A stretch of DNA of 64,000 nucleotides from contig CAZWBJ010000002.1 of assembly GCA_964632175.1 (NCBI GenBank), positions 1 to 64,000 of the forward strand, given 5' to 3'. Made by a program: the position numbers and the translations under genes. Source of the DNA: JAWBSP01 sp964632175 (GTDB taxonomy: Archaea > Hadarchaeota > Hadarchaeia > Hadarchaeales > JAWBSP01). Positions within the stretch are counted from its first letter, which is position 1, and every line of letters starts with the position of its first letter. Positions 33,065 through 40,801 of this stretch are shown here, one piece after another. The notes beneath the pieces are model-generated. The model had not been told where the DNA came from and ran no database searches. It saw nothing but the letters and a program-made list of their open reading frames with translations.

Positions 33065-33977
33065 GGTCGGTATCAAGAGGTACCTCAAGCTTGGGATCGT
33101 GCATTTCATGGCTTTCCCCCAGACGATGCGTGGGGAGGGTCCAATCCTCGAAACGTTGGAGAAAATTGCCAATGACCCCTTTTTTGACCTTGTGGAAGTG
33201 GGTTGGATAAAGGACCCGGAAACGAGGAGGCGGGCACGAGAAATCTTGGAGGTTTCGGGACTCGAAGTGGGGTATGGGGTTCAACCGCGCCTCCTGATGC
33301 AGGGGCTGGATCTTAACACCACTGACGAGGTGCGGAGAAAGGAGGCCGTCGGGGTGCTGAAGGAAAGTGTTGAGGACGCGCTGGAGCTGGGGGCCAAAAG
33401 GCTGGCCTTCCTCAGCGGTAAAGATCCCGGACCGGAAGGAAGAGGGAGGGCCAAGGAACTCCTTGCAGATTCCATACAGCAAGTGTGCGATTATGCCTCC
33501 TCCCTCGATCGGGACTTCAAGATAATCTTGGAGATTTTCGATAGGGACATCGATAAGCGTTGCCTGATAGGCCCCAGCAGGGAGGCACGCGAAGTCGCCG
33601 AACTGGTGGGGAGAGACAACTTCGGCCTCATGCATGACCTCTCTCACCTTCCGCTCCTGCAAGAGAAACCCCTAGAGGCGCTGAGCGAGGTCAAGAGGTA
33701 CCTAATCCATGCACACCTGGGAAACTGTTGCTTGGAGAAGGGAAGCGAACTTTACGGAGATCAGCACCCGCGCTTCGGCATTAAGGGGGGCTGCGTGGGC
33801 GTGGAGGAAGTGGTGGAGTACCTGGAGGCTCTCAAACAGGTGGGTTATATGGACGGGAGGAAGCCCGTGCCGCTGACCATCGAGGTGAAGCCGGCAAAGG
33901 GTGAGTCGAGCGAGCTCGTGATAACCAACGCCAAGCGGACCCTCCTCAAGGCTTGGGAGAAGTTGGGCCTCCAATGA
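33063..33977 (+). CDS. TIM-barrel sugar phosphate isomerase/epimerase-like protein
   Basis: 304 residues. AP_endonuc_2-type barrel: Glu in IILEIFDRDIDKR, His-Asp in GLMHDLSHLPLL, His in YLIHAHLGNC, and Glu in LTIEVKPAKGES are placed like the metal ligands of the xylose isomerase-like family. N-terminal KLGIVHFMAFP is the first strand. It is only distantly similar to the 30154-30957 barrel. Substrate unknown; it is co-translated with a hydroxypyruvate/glyoxylate reductase-like gene (ATGA overlap), which suggests a shared hydroxyacid or ketose pathway. Confidence 0.7.
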   Translation: MVGIKRYLKLGIVHFMAFPQTMRGEGPILETLEKIANDPFFDLVEVGWIKDPETRRRAREILEVSGLEVGYGVQPRLLMQGLDLNTTDEVRRKEAVGVLKESVEDALELGAKRLAFLSGKDPGPEGRGRAKELLADSIQQVCDYASSLDRDFKIILEIFDRDIDKRCLIGPSREAREVAELVGRDNFGLMHDLSHLPLLQEKPLEALSEVKRYLIHAHLGNCCLEKGSELYGDQHPRFGIKGGCVGVEEVVEYLEALKQVGYMDGRKPVPLTIEVKPAKGESSELVITNAKRTLLKAWEKLGLQ

Positions 33978-34960
33978 AGAAAGTTCTCGTCACCAGGATC
34001 CTGCCCGGCCCCGCCATAGAGATCCTCAAGCAGAGATGCGAAGTTGAGCTGAACCAAGAGGATCGCGTAATCAGTAGAGAGGAACTGATGAGAGCGGTAA
34101 GCGGCAAGGACGGGCTTCTCTGTCTGCTCACAGACAAGATAGACGCGGAGGTGATGGATGCTGCTGGTCCCAACCTAAAGGTGATTTCAAACTATGCGGT
34201 GGGATTTGACAACATCGATGTGGCGGAGGCAACACGGAGGGGGATAGCCGTTACCAACACGCCGGGTGTTCTCACGGAGACTACGGCGGATCTCACCTGG
34301 GCTATCCTGATGGCTGTGGCTAGGAGGATTGTGGAAGCCGACAATTTCCTCAGAACTGGGCAGTGGAAGGGCTGGGCGCCCTGCCTGATGCTGGGGCACG
34401 ACGTCTATGGTAAAACTCTGGGTATTGTGGGGCTGGGGAGGATAGGCAAGGCCGTCGCTAGGAGAGCGAAGGGCTTCGACATGAGGGTACTGTACTATGA
34501 CATCAGGAGGGACGAACAGGCGGAAAGGGAACTCGGGGTTGCTTACGCTCCCCTTGAGGATCTTCTCAAGGAATCAGACTTCGTCAGCATTCACGCCCCC
34601 CTCACCGAGAAAACTAGACACCTCATCGGCGAAAAGGAGCTCAGGCTGATGAAACCTACGGCCTTTCTGGTGAATGTCGCCAGGGGCCCGCTGGTGGACG
34701 AGGCAGCCCTCATCAGGGCCCTCAGGGAGAAGTGGATAGCCGGCGCGGCTCTAGACGTTTTTGAGAGGGAGCCCCATGTCCCGCCAGAGCTCATTCAGAT
34801 GAAAAATGTGGTGCTGGTGCCGCATATAGGAAGCGCAAGCGTGGAAACCCGGAGCAAAATGGCCATGATGGCAGTGGAGAACCTGCTGGCAGTTCTTGAG
34901 GGTAAGATCCCCCCCAACCTAGTAAACCCCGAGGTCATCCAAAGGCTGAAACTTGCCTAA
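33974..34960 (+). CDS. D-2-hydroxyacid dehydrogenase, glyoxylate/hydroxypyruvate reductase type
   Basis: 328 residues from the ATG at 33974, which overlaps the previous TGA. Start motif KKVLVTRILPGPAIEIL is typical of archaeal glyoxylate reductases. NAD(P)-binding GLGRIGKAVARRAKGF is at about 155; the catalytic Arg, Glu and His lie in NVARGPLVDE, FEREPHVPP and VLVPHIGSAS. The Arg following the dinucleotide loop (YYDIRRDE) hints at NADPH preference. It could reduce hydroxypyruvate or glyoxylate. Convergent with hom, 17 bases apart. serA at 37318 is a paralogue. Confidence 0.82.
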   Translation: MKKVLVTRILPGPAIEILKQRCEVELNQEDRVISREELMRAVSGKDGLLCLLTDKIDAEVMDAAGPNLKVISNYAVGFDNIDVAEATRRGIAVTNTPGVLTETTADLTWAILMAVARRIVEADNFLRTGQWKGWAPCLMLGHDVYGKTLGIVGLGRIGKAVARRAKGFDMRVLYYDIRRDEQAERELGVAYAPLEDLLKESDFVSIHAPLTEKTRHLIGEKELRLMKPTAFLVNVARGPLVDEAALIRALREKWIAGAALDVFEREPHVPPELIQMKNVVLVPHIGSASVETRSKMAMMAVENLLAVLEGKIPPNLVNPEVIQRLKLA

Positions 34961-34977
34961 CGGGCTTAAAGAACTGA

Positions 34978-35976
34978 CTAGATATTTTGGGAAACTTCCA
35001 CCAGGTCCGAGAGCAACGCGCTCGAGGTCTCTCTCGGCCCAGCCCCAAAACCGGTGATGGTGACTTCCCTGCCGTACTCCAGCTCGAAGCACACGGCGTT
35101 GAGGGTTCCACTTACAGCCAAGGGATGATCGAGGGGTACGAGAGAGGGACGCACGCTCAGCCCCTTGGAATCGGCACTCCCAACCAGCTTTATGGTGTAT
35201 CCTGCCTCCTTCGCCAGCTTCAGGGCCTCTGGGGTTATCCTGGAGATTCCCAGCACGCGGACATCTTGGAGGGTGGCATCCAACCCGAGCGTTGCATTGG
35301 CCAAAATCACAAGCTTGCAGGCCGTATCAACCCCCTCGAGATCGAGCGTTGGATCCTTCTCCGCTATCCCCAGTTCCTGGGCTTCCCTGAGCACGATGTC
35401 CTGGGGGAGCCCCTCCCTCTCCATCCTCGTCAGGATGTAGTTGGTGGTTCCGTTCAGCACCCCCCTGATGGCGAGGATTCGGTCGCCCAAGGAAAGCCTC
35501 TTCGCCAGCGTCAGCACGGGGATGGCCCCGCCCACCGTTGCCGAGTACCGGAACTGAACCCCCTGCCTGCGAGCAAGCTCCGAGAGCTCCCTAAAGGCCA
35601 CCACCAACGGACCCTTATTTGAGGTCACCACATGCCTCTTGAGCTTCATCGCCTCCCTGATATGGGTGAGTCCAGGTTCCCCGGTTCGTATGTTCGTGGG
35701 GGTGAGTTCAAGAACCACCTCTGCCTCCGTTTCCCTTATGACCTCTACAGCCGAAAGCCCGGGCCGGCCGAGCGATGCGACGGTGCCCTCTCTCTCGGCA
35801 GTCTCCAGCACCTTCCCCAGCTCCAGCCCCTTCTCATCCACTACCCCTCCCCTATCATCCGCGACCGCCACCACTTTCACCTCGGTCCCCTGTCTTTGGA
35901 GCGGGTTATTGGGCTGGAGAAGTGCCCTAGCTAGGCCCCTCCCCAAGTTCCCGAAACCGACGAAAATCACCCTCAT
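34978..35976 (-). CDS. hom: homoserine dehydrogenase
   Basis: 332 residues from the ATG at 35976. A longer frame to 36231 overlaps the ACT gene with a Pro/Arg-rich unlikely sequence. NAD-binding FVGFGNLGRGLARALL at the N-terminus, VVTSNKGPLVVAF with a catalytic Lys, YSATVGGAIPVL and RGVLNGTTNYILTRM are the family blocks. It reduces aspartate semialdehyde for threonine and methionine synthesis. It lacks a C-terminal ACT domain; the separate ACT gene upstream (4-base overlap) may supply feedback control. Confidence 0.94.
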   Translation of the reverse strand: MRVIFVGFGNLGRGLARALLQPNNPLQRQGTEVKVVAVADDRGGVVDEKGLELGKVLETAEREGTVASLGRPGLSAVEVIRETEAEVVLELTPTNIRTGEPGLTHIREAMKLKRHVVTSNKGPLVVAFRELSELARRQGVQFRYSATVGGAIPVLTLAKRLSLGDRILAIRGVLNGTTNYILTRMEREGLPQDIVLREAQELGIAEKDPTLDLEGVDTACKLVILANATLGLDATLQDVRVLGISRITPEALKLAKEAGYTIKLVGSADSKGLSVRPSLVPLDHPLAVSGTLNAVCFELEYGREVTITGFGAGPRETSSALLSDLVEVSQNI

Positions 35977-36479
35977 TGACCCACGACCCTGACGGACAGT
36001 AACTCCATTTTCGAGGCCATCTCCTCCACGAGGGATAGGGCCTGGGAGAGGCGCTCGGAGCTCTCGGCCACCAAGCTCATCCTCGCGGCGGACTCCATCC
36101 CCGGGCCCCTCATAGCCAGACTCAGATCCGAGACCCTCACACCGCCCATCGTGTTTAGGGCGTCTATGAGCTTCTGCAGGTCGGAGTGGACAACGTGGCC
36201 TAGGAGGAGGATGGTAGTCTTGGCGGTCCACTCCCTCTCCCCCACCTGCGTGATTCTTATTCCCATACCCCTGAAGGTTTCGAGGAGCCTCTCGAGTTTC
36301 TCCCTGTCCGGAATCTCAAAGACTACGGTGACGGGCAGCCTCCCCAACGGTGTCTTTTTCTCCCGCAGGTGGACCACGCTCTGGATGTTGCCCCCGAACC
36401 TAGCGACGGGCTCTAGAACCCTCACGAGCTGCCCCGGTTTGTCCTCTAACTCCATCTCTACCCTCACCAGCATCCCCAC
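35973..36479 (-). CDS. ACT-domain regulatory protein linked to homoserine dehydrogenase
   Basis: 168 residues. The N-terminal ACT domain (about 4-75) has VRVEMELEDKPGQLVRVLEPVARFGGNIQSVVH; a second, less conserved ACT-like half follows (about 85-168, TTILLLGHVVHSDLQKLIDALNTMG). ACT domains bind amino acids. Archaeal genomes often place such a protein directly before hom, here with stop-start overlap ATGA. Likely confers threonine or related feedback on hom; inferred from context. Upstream neighbour is a small Cys-rich gene 33 bases away. Confidence 0.8.
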   Translation of the reverse strand: MGMLVRVEMELEDKPGQLVRVLEPVARFGGNIQSVVHLREKKTPLGRLPVTVVFEIPDREKLERLLETFRGMGIRITQVGEREWTAKTTILLLGHVVHSDLQKLIDALNTMGGVRVSDLSLAMRGPGMESAARMSLVAESSERLSQALSLVEEMASKMELLSVRVVGQ

Positions 36480-36512
36480 CTCGGGCTGGGAGGTTTTATC
36501 CGAGTCAGTCAG

Positions 36513-36641
36513 CTACCCCAGGAGCTCCTCCTCTTCCTCCGAGTAGAGGCAACCCTCTCTGGAGTAGTAGGGACACTCCGGGCAGCAATCGTTCTTTTCC
36601 TCACATTCGTAGTAATATGGGCAGTGGTGGCAGCACGGCAT
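36513..36641 (-). CDS. small Cys-rich protein with duplicated CC-x2-CPYY motif
   Basis: 42 residues, a short gene. Eight Cys at 3, 4, 7, 13, 19, 20, 23 and 31 form two copies of CC-x2-CPYY-x(2-4)-C (CCHHCPYYYEC and CCPECPYYSREGC), then an acidic tail (SEEEEELLG). This suggests a metal site (zinc or Fe-S), one per repeat or shared. A strong TATA box (36662-36669) ends about 20 bases before the ATG, giving a leaderless message. A larger open frame (to 37103) exists but runs into transposon debris, so the short start is preferred. Function unknown. Confidence 0.65.
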   Translation of the reverse strand: MPCCHHCPYYYECEEKNDCCPECPYYSREGCLYSEEEEELLG

Positions 36642-36661
36642 TTTAGGGTTTTCAGATGGTA

Positions 36662-36669
36662 TATTTAAA
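36662..36669 (-). promoter_or_regulatory. TATA box of the Cys-rich small gene
   Basis: Minus-strand TTTAAATA within ATTTAAATAT, centred 24 bases before the ATG at 36641. One of the best TATA elements in the window; lies at the edge of the transposon remnant. Confidence 0.65.
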
Positions 36670-36700
36670 TCTTCGCAAGCTCCAGTCGGCGGTTTCTCTC

Positions 36701-37117
36701 TCATCCTTTGCCAAGCTTCGTTAGAGCACTCGGCAGCTCTCTTGCAAGTTCGGCCCCATGCTTCCATGTCGCTAGGAGGGTCGGCAGGGTCTCGTATATC
36801 TGCACCCCCTTTTGATTCCGGGTGTCCTACGATCCTGCCGTTGGTCGACTCCACCCGGATTCCGTCACAAAGGTGAACCAGTGGGTACCCTCTCCGGTTT
36901 TTTTCGGCGAACTTCCGCGCCACCGCTCCCCCGCGTCTCTTCGTCGTCCTGAGCAACTTGCGCTCCGCGGAGAAGGCTCCTTCCCCGAGGGTCTTTTTAA
37001 GCGCCAGCCTGCGCCTCAGCTTCCGCTTTATCTCGAGATCGGTTTCTCGCGCGCCAGCCTCTCGATCTCCTCCCTCGGGCAGTTCTCCTCCCAGATTCCA
37101 CACCGCTGGCAGATCAT
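36701..37117 (-). pseudogene. decayed transposase (IS66-like C-terminal part)
   Basis: Three frames together resemble a transposase. The ATG at 37117 overlaps the stop of the DUF2080 relic and gives MICQRCGIWEENCPREEIER, ending in a stop near 37029. The next frame gives a basic segment (EIKRKLRRRLALKKTLGEG) and later RVESTNGR. A third frame gives HWFTFVTESG, then TRNQKGVQIYETLPTLLATW, ending at TGA 36701-36703. The order FTF, E-x-TN-x-R, TRN-x-KG, ETL-x-x-LLATW is that of the C-terminal DDE region of IS66-like archaeal transposases. Several frameshifts and a large internal loss make it non-functional. This explains most of the 676-base gene-free stretch. Confidence 0.55.
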
Positions 37118-37269
37118 TTCACGATGATGGTACGCTCTCTCTTGCCTAGGTACTCCTTGGGGCAGTCGACCTTGGTCTGTTTCCGAAGGGCGTGACAGTT
37201 CTCTCCAGAAATCCCAGAATCTGGTCTTCCAACGTGAGTCTCTCCCCGTTCAGGACGATTTTTCCTCAT
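37114..37269 (-). pseudogene. transposon-encoded DUF2080-like protein, frameshifted
   Basis: Reads KIVLNGERLTLEDQILGFLE and RTVTPFGN in one frame, then after one missing base TKVDCPKEYLGKRERTIIVK in the next, ending TGA at 37114. The VTPFGN...KVDCPKxYLGK block is the hallmark of DUF2080, a small protein found beside archaeal transposases. Its stop overlaps the ATG of the transposase relic, the layout expected for an intact element. Terminal repeats were not found by eye. Between 37270 and 37317 only the serA promoter is seen. Confidence 0.6.
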
Positions 37270-37291
37270 GGGGGTAAATCGTATATCCTAG

Positions 37292-37299
37292 CTTAATAC
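37292..37299 (+). promoter_or_regulatory. TATA-like box of serA
   Basis: CTTAATAC centred about 22 bases before the serA ATG at 37318. Confidence 0.4.
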
Positions 37300-37317
37300 A
37301 TACTCGCCAAGAGATAG

Positions 37318-38223
37318 ATGCCGACGATATTGGTTTCCGACCATCTGCATCCGGACGGCGTGGAGGAGCTTAAGAAGCTGGGGGAGGTGAGGGTGAAAAC
37401 GGGTCTTCCCCCGGCAGAACTCCTGAAAGAGGTCGCGGATGTGGAGGTTCTGGTGGTCAGAAGCGCCACCAAGGTGACCAGGGAGGTGATAGAAGCGGGA
37501 AGGAGGCTCAAGATTGTGGCGCGGGCTGGGGTGGGCTTGGACAACATCGATCAAGAAGCGGCCAAGGAAAGGGGAATAAAGGTGCTTAACGCCCCCGAGT
37601 CGGTCAGTGTGGCGGTGGCGGAGTTAACCCTAGGGTTGATGCTCAGCTGGTGCAGAAAAATCCCAGCGGCGGACATGAGCATGAGAGAGGGGAAGTGGGA
37701 AAAGTCCAAGTTCATGGGGTCTGAAATGCGTGGGAAAACGCTGGGAATCGTGGGCACCGGCCGAGTAGGCTTGGAAGTGGCCAAGAGAGCCCAAGCCTTT
37801 GGCATGCGGCTACTGGGGTATGATATCGTTCAAAACAGGGAGTTCTTGGCTCTGGGGGGGAAATACGTGGACTTGGAGACCCTGCTGAGAAATTCCGACT
37901 TCGTTTCCCTGCACGTCCCACTCACGGACCAAACCAAAAACCTGATCGGAGAAAGGGAGCTGAGGATGATGAAACCGACAGCCGTGCTGGTGAACACCTC
38001 GAGGGGTGCGGTTGTGGACGAGGGGGCTCTCGTGAGGGCGCTTCAAGAGGGTTGGATCGCTGGGGCCTGCCTAGACGTTTACTGGAAGGAACCCCTAGGG
38101 GAGCACCCGCTGTGTAAACTGCCCAACGTGATCCTCACCCCCCACCTCGGTGCCTCCACAGAGGAGTCACAGAGGGAGGCTGCCCTGCTGATCGCAGAAA
38201 AAATAAAACGAGAGCTCGAGTAG
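37318..38223 (+). CDS. serA: D-3-phosphoglycerate dehydrogenase, short form
   Basis: 301 residues. It starts serine synthesis from 3-phosphoglycerate. The NAD loop GIVGTGRVGLEVAKRAQAFG is at about 143; catalytic Arg, Glu and His lie in VNTSRGAVVDE, YWKEPLGEHPL and LTPHLGAST. NAPESVSVAVAELTLGLML is the SerA-type block that separates it from the glyoxylate reductase paralogue at 33974. It lacks the C-terminal regulatory and ACT domains of long SerA, so direct serine feedback is not expected. Four bases before L15e, possibly co-transcribed with the exosome superoperon. Confidence 0.85.
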   Translation: MPTILVSDHLHPDGVEELKKLGEVRVKTGLPPAELLKEVADVEVLVVRSATKVTREVIEAGRRLKIVARAGVGLDNIDQEAAKERGIKVLNAPESVSVAVAELTLGLMLSWCRKIPAADMSMREGKWEKSKFMGSEMRGKTLGIVGTGRVGLEVAKRAQAFGMRLLGYDIVQNREFLALGGKYVDLETLLRNSDFVSLHVPLTDQTKNLIGERELRMMKPTAVLVNTSRGAVVDEGALVRALQEGWIAGACLDVYWKEPLGEHPLCKLPNVILTPHLGASTEESQREAALLIAEKIKRELE

Positions 38224-38226
38224 TAA

Positions 38227-38706
38227 GTGTACAGATACCTACGCGAGGCCAATCTGAACCTCGACAAAAAAATGATGGAGTGGAGGAAAGGTCCAGCTGT
38301 GACTAGGATCGCCCGCCCCACCAACCTGAGAAGGGCTAGAGAACTGGGGTACAAAGCCAAACAGGGGGTGGTGGTGGTCAGGGTAAGGGTAAGAAGGGGG
38401 GGAAGGAGAAAACCGAGACCGTGGAGGGGCAGAAGACCAAAGAGGATGGGTGTCCTCAAACTCACCCCCAAGAAAAACCTTCAGTGGATAGCAGAGGAGC
38501 GGGCCGCAAGGAAGTTCCGCAACCTTGAGGTTCTGAACTCTTATCAGGTGGGGGAGGACGGAAAATACAAGTACTATGAGGTCATCCTTGTGGACCCTCA
38601 CCACCCCGCCATAGCTTCGGATCCACGGCTCTCCTCCCTTCAACGAGGGCGGGTTTTCAGGGGTCTCACCTGCGCGGGCAGGAGGGCCAGGGGCTTACTC
38701 CGGTGA
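38227..38706 (+). CDS. rpl15e: 50S ribosomal protein L15e
   Basis: 159 residues, GTG start. Central blocks RARELGYKAKQGVVVVRVRVRRGG, KRMGVLKLTPKKNLQWIAEERAARK and YYEVILVDPHHPAI are those of L15e. It is about 30 residues shorter than usual (about 190), lacking part of the N-terminal SYVRELMWER segment and the basic C-terminal tail. The conserved core is complete. First ribosomal gene of the exosome-proteasome superoperon; its stop overlaps the next GTG start. Confidence 0.92.
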   Translation: MYRYLREANLNLDKKMMEWRKGPAVTRIARPTNLRRARELGYKAKQGVVVVRVRVRRGGRRKPRPWRGRRPKRMGVLKLTPKKNLQWIAEERAARKFRNLEVLNSYQVGEDGKYKYYEVILVDPHHPAIASDPRLSSLQRGRVFRGLTCAGRRARGLLR

Positions 38707-39152
38707 GGCTGCTTCGCGAAGCTTCCGTGAGAGTTTTCGTTCACGCCACCGAATCAGAGGAAAAAGTTAGGGAGATCTTGCTCCACCTCCTGCCGGAAGG
38801 GGTGAAACTCACGAGCACGAGACTCAAGGGACACTTCAGCAATCCCATCATTACCCTAGACGCCCACCTCACCGAGGAAGAGCAGGTCCTAGAGCTCTGG
38901 AGGAGGATTTCTGCCGGGCTCTCGGGGGTGGAAAATCTCCCTCAGGAGTTAGGGAAGAGGATGGAGGGGAGTTCCCTCTACCTCAGGCTGGACAAGCAGC
39001 TCGCCGCGGGTGGCAGATTTCTCCTCACCGAGGGAGGGGACGCCATACACATAAGACTGAGGTTAGGGGGATCGCCCTCCCAGCCATCAGAGGAGAAAAT
39101 CAGGTTACTGTTGCGTGAAGCTCAGAAAGAGGTACGTGGTCCTGCGGTTTGA
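38703..39152 (+). CDS. exosome-associated RNA-binding protein (COG1325)
   Basis: 149 residues. The sequence has the N-terminal VRVFVHATESEEKVREILLHLLP and FSNPIITLDAHL blocks of the archaeal COG1325 family, predicted RNA-binding proteins encoded in the exosome superoperon next to L15e and Pop5. No catalytic motif. It probably helps RNA processing with the exosome or RNase P; experimental role not known from sequence. Overlaps both neighbours (4 and 38 bases). Confidence 0.75.
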   Translation: MRLLREASVRVFVHATESEEKVREILLHLLPEGVKLTSTRLKGHFSNPIITLDAHLTEEEQVLELWRRISAGLSGVENLPQELGKRMEGSSLYLRLDKQLAAGGRFLLTEGGDAIHIRLRLGGSPSQPSEEKIRLLLREAQKEVRGPAV

Positions 39153-39372
39153 GGGGGAGCTCGAGGAGGTCTGCGAGCTCCTCCGCCCCTCTCTCGCCTA
39201 CCCTGACTTTCTGAAACCCATCCTGCGTGCTGGAAACCTTGGCATCCTCAGGTGCGCACACTTAGATCTGGAGGCGGTAAGGGAGGCGCTGAACAAAAGA
39301 AAAATCTGGGTAGTGGGCGTCTCCGGGACTCTCAAAAAGGCAAAAGGGAAATACCTTCGAAAAGTAGGTTAA
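39115..39372 (+). CDS. rnp2: RNase P protein component 2 (Pop5), short
   Basis: 85 residues from GTG. KRYVVLRFEGE at the start and VVGVSGTLKKAKGKYL at the end are the Pop5 blocks; the middle is about 30 residues shorter than typical archaeal Pop5 (110-120). Partner of Rpp30 in RNase P, which trims tRNA 5' leaders. Rpp30, usually encoded beside it, is missing from this cluster. Overlaps the COG1325 gene by 38 bases. Confidence 0.8.
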   Translation: MKLRKRYVVLRFEGELEEVCELLRPSLAYPDFLKPILRAGNLGILRCAHLDLEAVREALNKRKIWVVGVSGTLKKAKGKYLRKVG

Positions 39373-39392
39373 ATGCGGAAGTAAGATAAATA

Positions 39393-40100
39393 ATGTTCGT
39401 CCCACCGAGTGCGGGATACGATAGGGCCATAACCGTCTTCAGCCCTGACGGCAAGCTTTTCCAGGTTCAGTATGCCCAGGAGGCAGTAAAACGGGGGCTG
39501 ACGGCCCTGGGGATCAAGGTGAAGGAGGGGGTGGTCCTTGCCGGGGAGAAGAAGAGGGGCAAGCTACTCGAGGAGGTCTCCATCGAGAAAATCTTCGAAA
39601 TCGATGAGCACATCGGGGTAGCCGCCTCTGGGCTCATCGCGGATGCTAGGGTCCTGGTGGAGACGGCGAGGCTGGAAGCCCAGTTGAACCGCCTGAGGTA
39701 TCAGGAGCCCATCTCCGTCGCCTCCCTCGCCAAGTACATCGGCGACATCAAGCAACTTTACACCCAGCACGGGGGAGTGAGGCCCTTTGGTGTTAGACTC
39801 TTAATCGGGGGCGTGGATACCTCCCCCCAGCTCTACGAAACGGATCCCAGTGGCGCGGTAGCCAGCTATAGAGCTCACGCCGTGGGGGCCGGGGCGGAAA
39901 CGGTTATTGAGATGTTGGAGAGAACCTACCAGGAGGAGATGAGCCTGAACGATGCCGTGGTTCTTGCCCTGAAGGCCCTCAAACTGGTCGGGGGCGAGAT
40001 AACCCCGGAGGTGGTGGAGGTGGCAGTTATCCCCCTCTCTCGAAAGTTTAGGATGCTCACCAAGGAGGAAATCTCCAAGTATCTCGAGCAGGTGAAGTAG
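39393..40100 (+). CDS. psmA: proteasome subunit alpha
   Basis: 235 residues. N-terminal gate region and signature GYDRAITVFSPDGKLFQVQYAQEAVKRG are diagnostic. Forms the outer rings of the 20S proteasome and docks PAN or other AAA ATPases through its C-terminus and the pocket Lys. No beta subunit is in the window. Between pop5 and SBDS as in most archaea. A 20-base gap separates it from the preceding gene. Confidence 0.96.
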   Translation: MFVPPSAGYDRAITVFSPDGKLFQVQYAQEAVKRGLTALGIKVKEGVVLAGEKKRGKLLEEVSIEKIFEIDEHIGVAASGLIADARVLVETARLEAQLNRLRYQEPISVASLAKYIGDIKQLYTQHGGVRPFGVRLLIGGVDTSPQLYETDPSGAVASYRAHAVGAGAETVIEMLERTYQEEMSLNDAVVLALKALKLVGGEITPEVVEVAVIPLSRKFRMLTKEEISKYLEQVK

Positions 40101-40108
40101 GTGAAAAG

Positions 40109-40801
40109 ATGGTAAGGCTGGAAGAGGCAGTCATAGCGAGAGTCGAGGTTCAGGGGATGAACTTCGAGCTTCTAGTAGATCCTGAGCTAGCCCTAGCCCT
40201 AAAGCAGGGGAAGCAGGTGAACCTGCACGAGATGCTGGCCGTTGAGAAGATTTTCAAAGACGCGAAAAAGGGGGAGGAAGCCCCCCAGAAGGCGGTGGAG
40301 GCGGCTTTTCACACCACGGACATTCTCAAGGTGGCGGAGGAAATCGTGAAAAGGGGGCAGGTTCAGTTCACCACCGAGATGAGGAGAAAAATGCGGGAGG
40401 AAAAGTTGAGGCAGATAGTTTCCCTCATCTCCAAGAGGGCGGTGAACCCACAAACGGGAACCCCCCACCCGCCCTCAAGGATCGAGGCCGCCCTGGAGCA
40501 GGCTAAGGTGAAAATCGACGAATTCAAGAGCGCGGAGGAACAACTGCCCACCATCCTCAGGGCACTCTCAGCCGTCCTTCCCCTCGCTGTAGAGATGAAG
40601 AAGATAGAAGTCAGAATCCCCCCCTCCTATGCGGCCAAGAGCTACGGAACACTCAAGGGCTACAAACCTGTTCGCGAGGAGTGGCTGCCCGATGGTACCT
40701 TAAAGGTGGTGGTGGAAATCCCGGCCGGTCTCCAAGCGGAGTTTTTCGACAGGCTCAATCAGCTCACCAGAGGGGAAGCTCAGGTGAAGGCGTGCGAGTG
40801 A
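40109..40801 (+). CDS. ribosome maturation protein SBDS (Sdo1)
   Basis: 230 residues, standard for archaeal SBDS. The N-terminal FYSH domain (LEEAVIARVEVQGMNFELLVDPE) is followed by IVKRGQVQFTTEMRRKMREEK and a C-terminal ferredoxin-like domain (IRIPPSYAAKSYGTLKG-like segment). It acts with EF-2-type GTPases in 60S/50S maturation and releases aIF6. Its stop overlaps the GTG of rrp4 by four bases. Confidence 0.94.
   Translation: MVRLEEAVIARVEVQGMNFELLVDPELALALKQGKQVNLHEMLAVEKIFKDAKKGEEAPQKAVEAAFHTTDILKVAEEIVKRGQVQFTTEMRRKMREEKLRQIVSLISKRAVNPQTGTPHPPSRIEAALEQAKVKIDEFKSAEEQLPTILRALSAVLPLAVEMKKIEVRIPPSYAAKSYGTLKGYKPVREEWLPDGTLKVVVEIPAGLQAEFFDRLNQLTRGEAQVKACE

Noticed and set aside
36513..37103. 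196-residue minus-strand frame as one gene
   Set aside because: Its C-terminal 42 residues are a clear small Cys-rich protein with its own TATA box; the upstream part crosses the transposase relic in a frame that loses the recognisable pieces.
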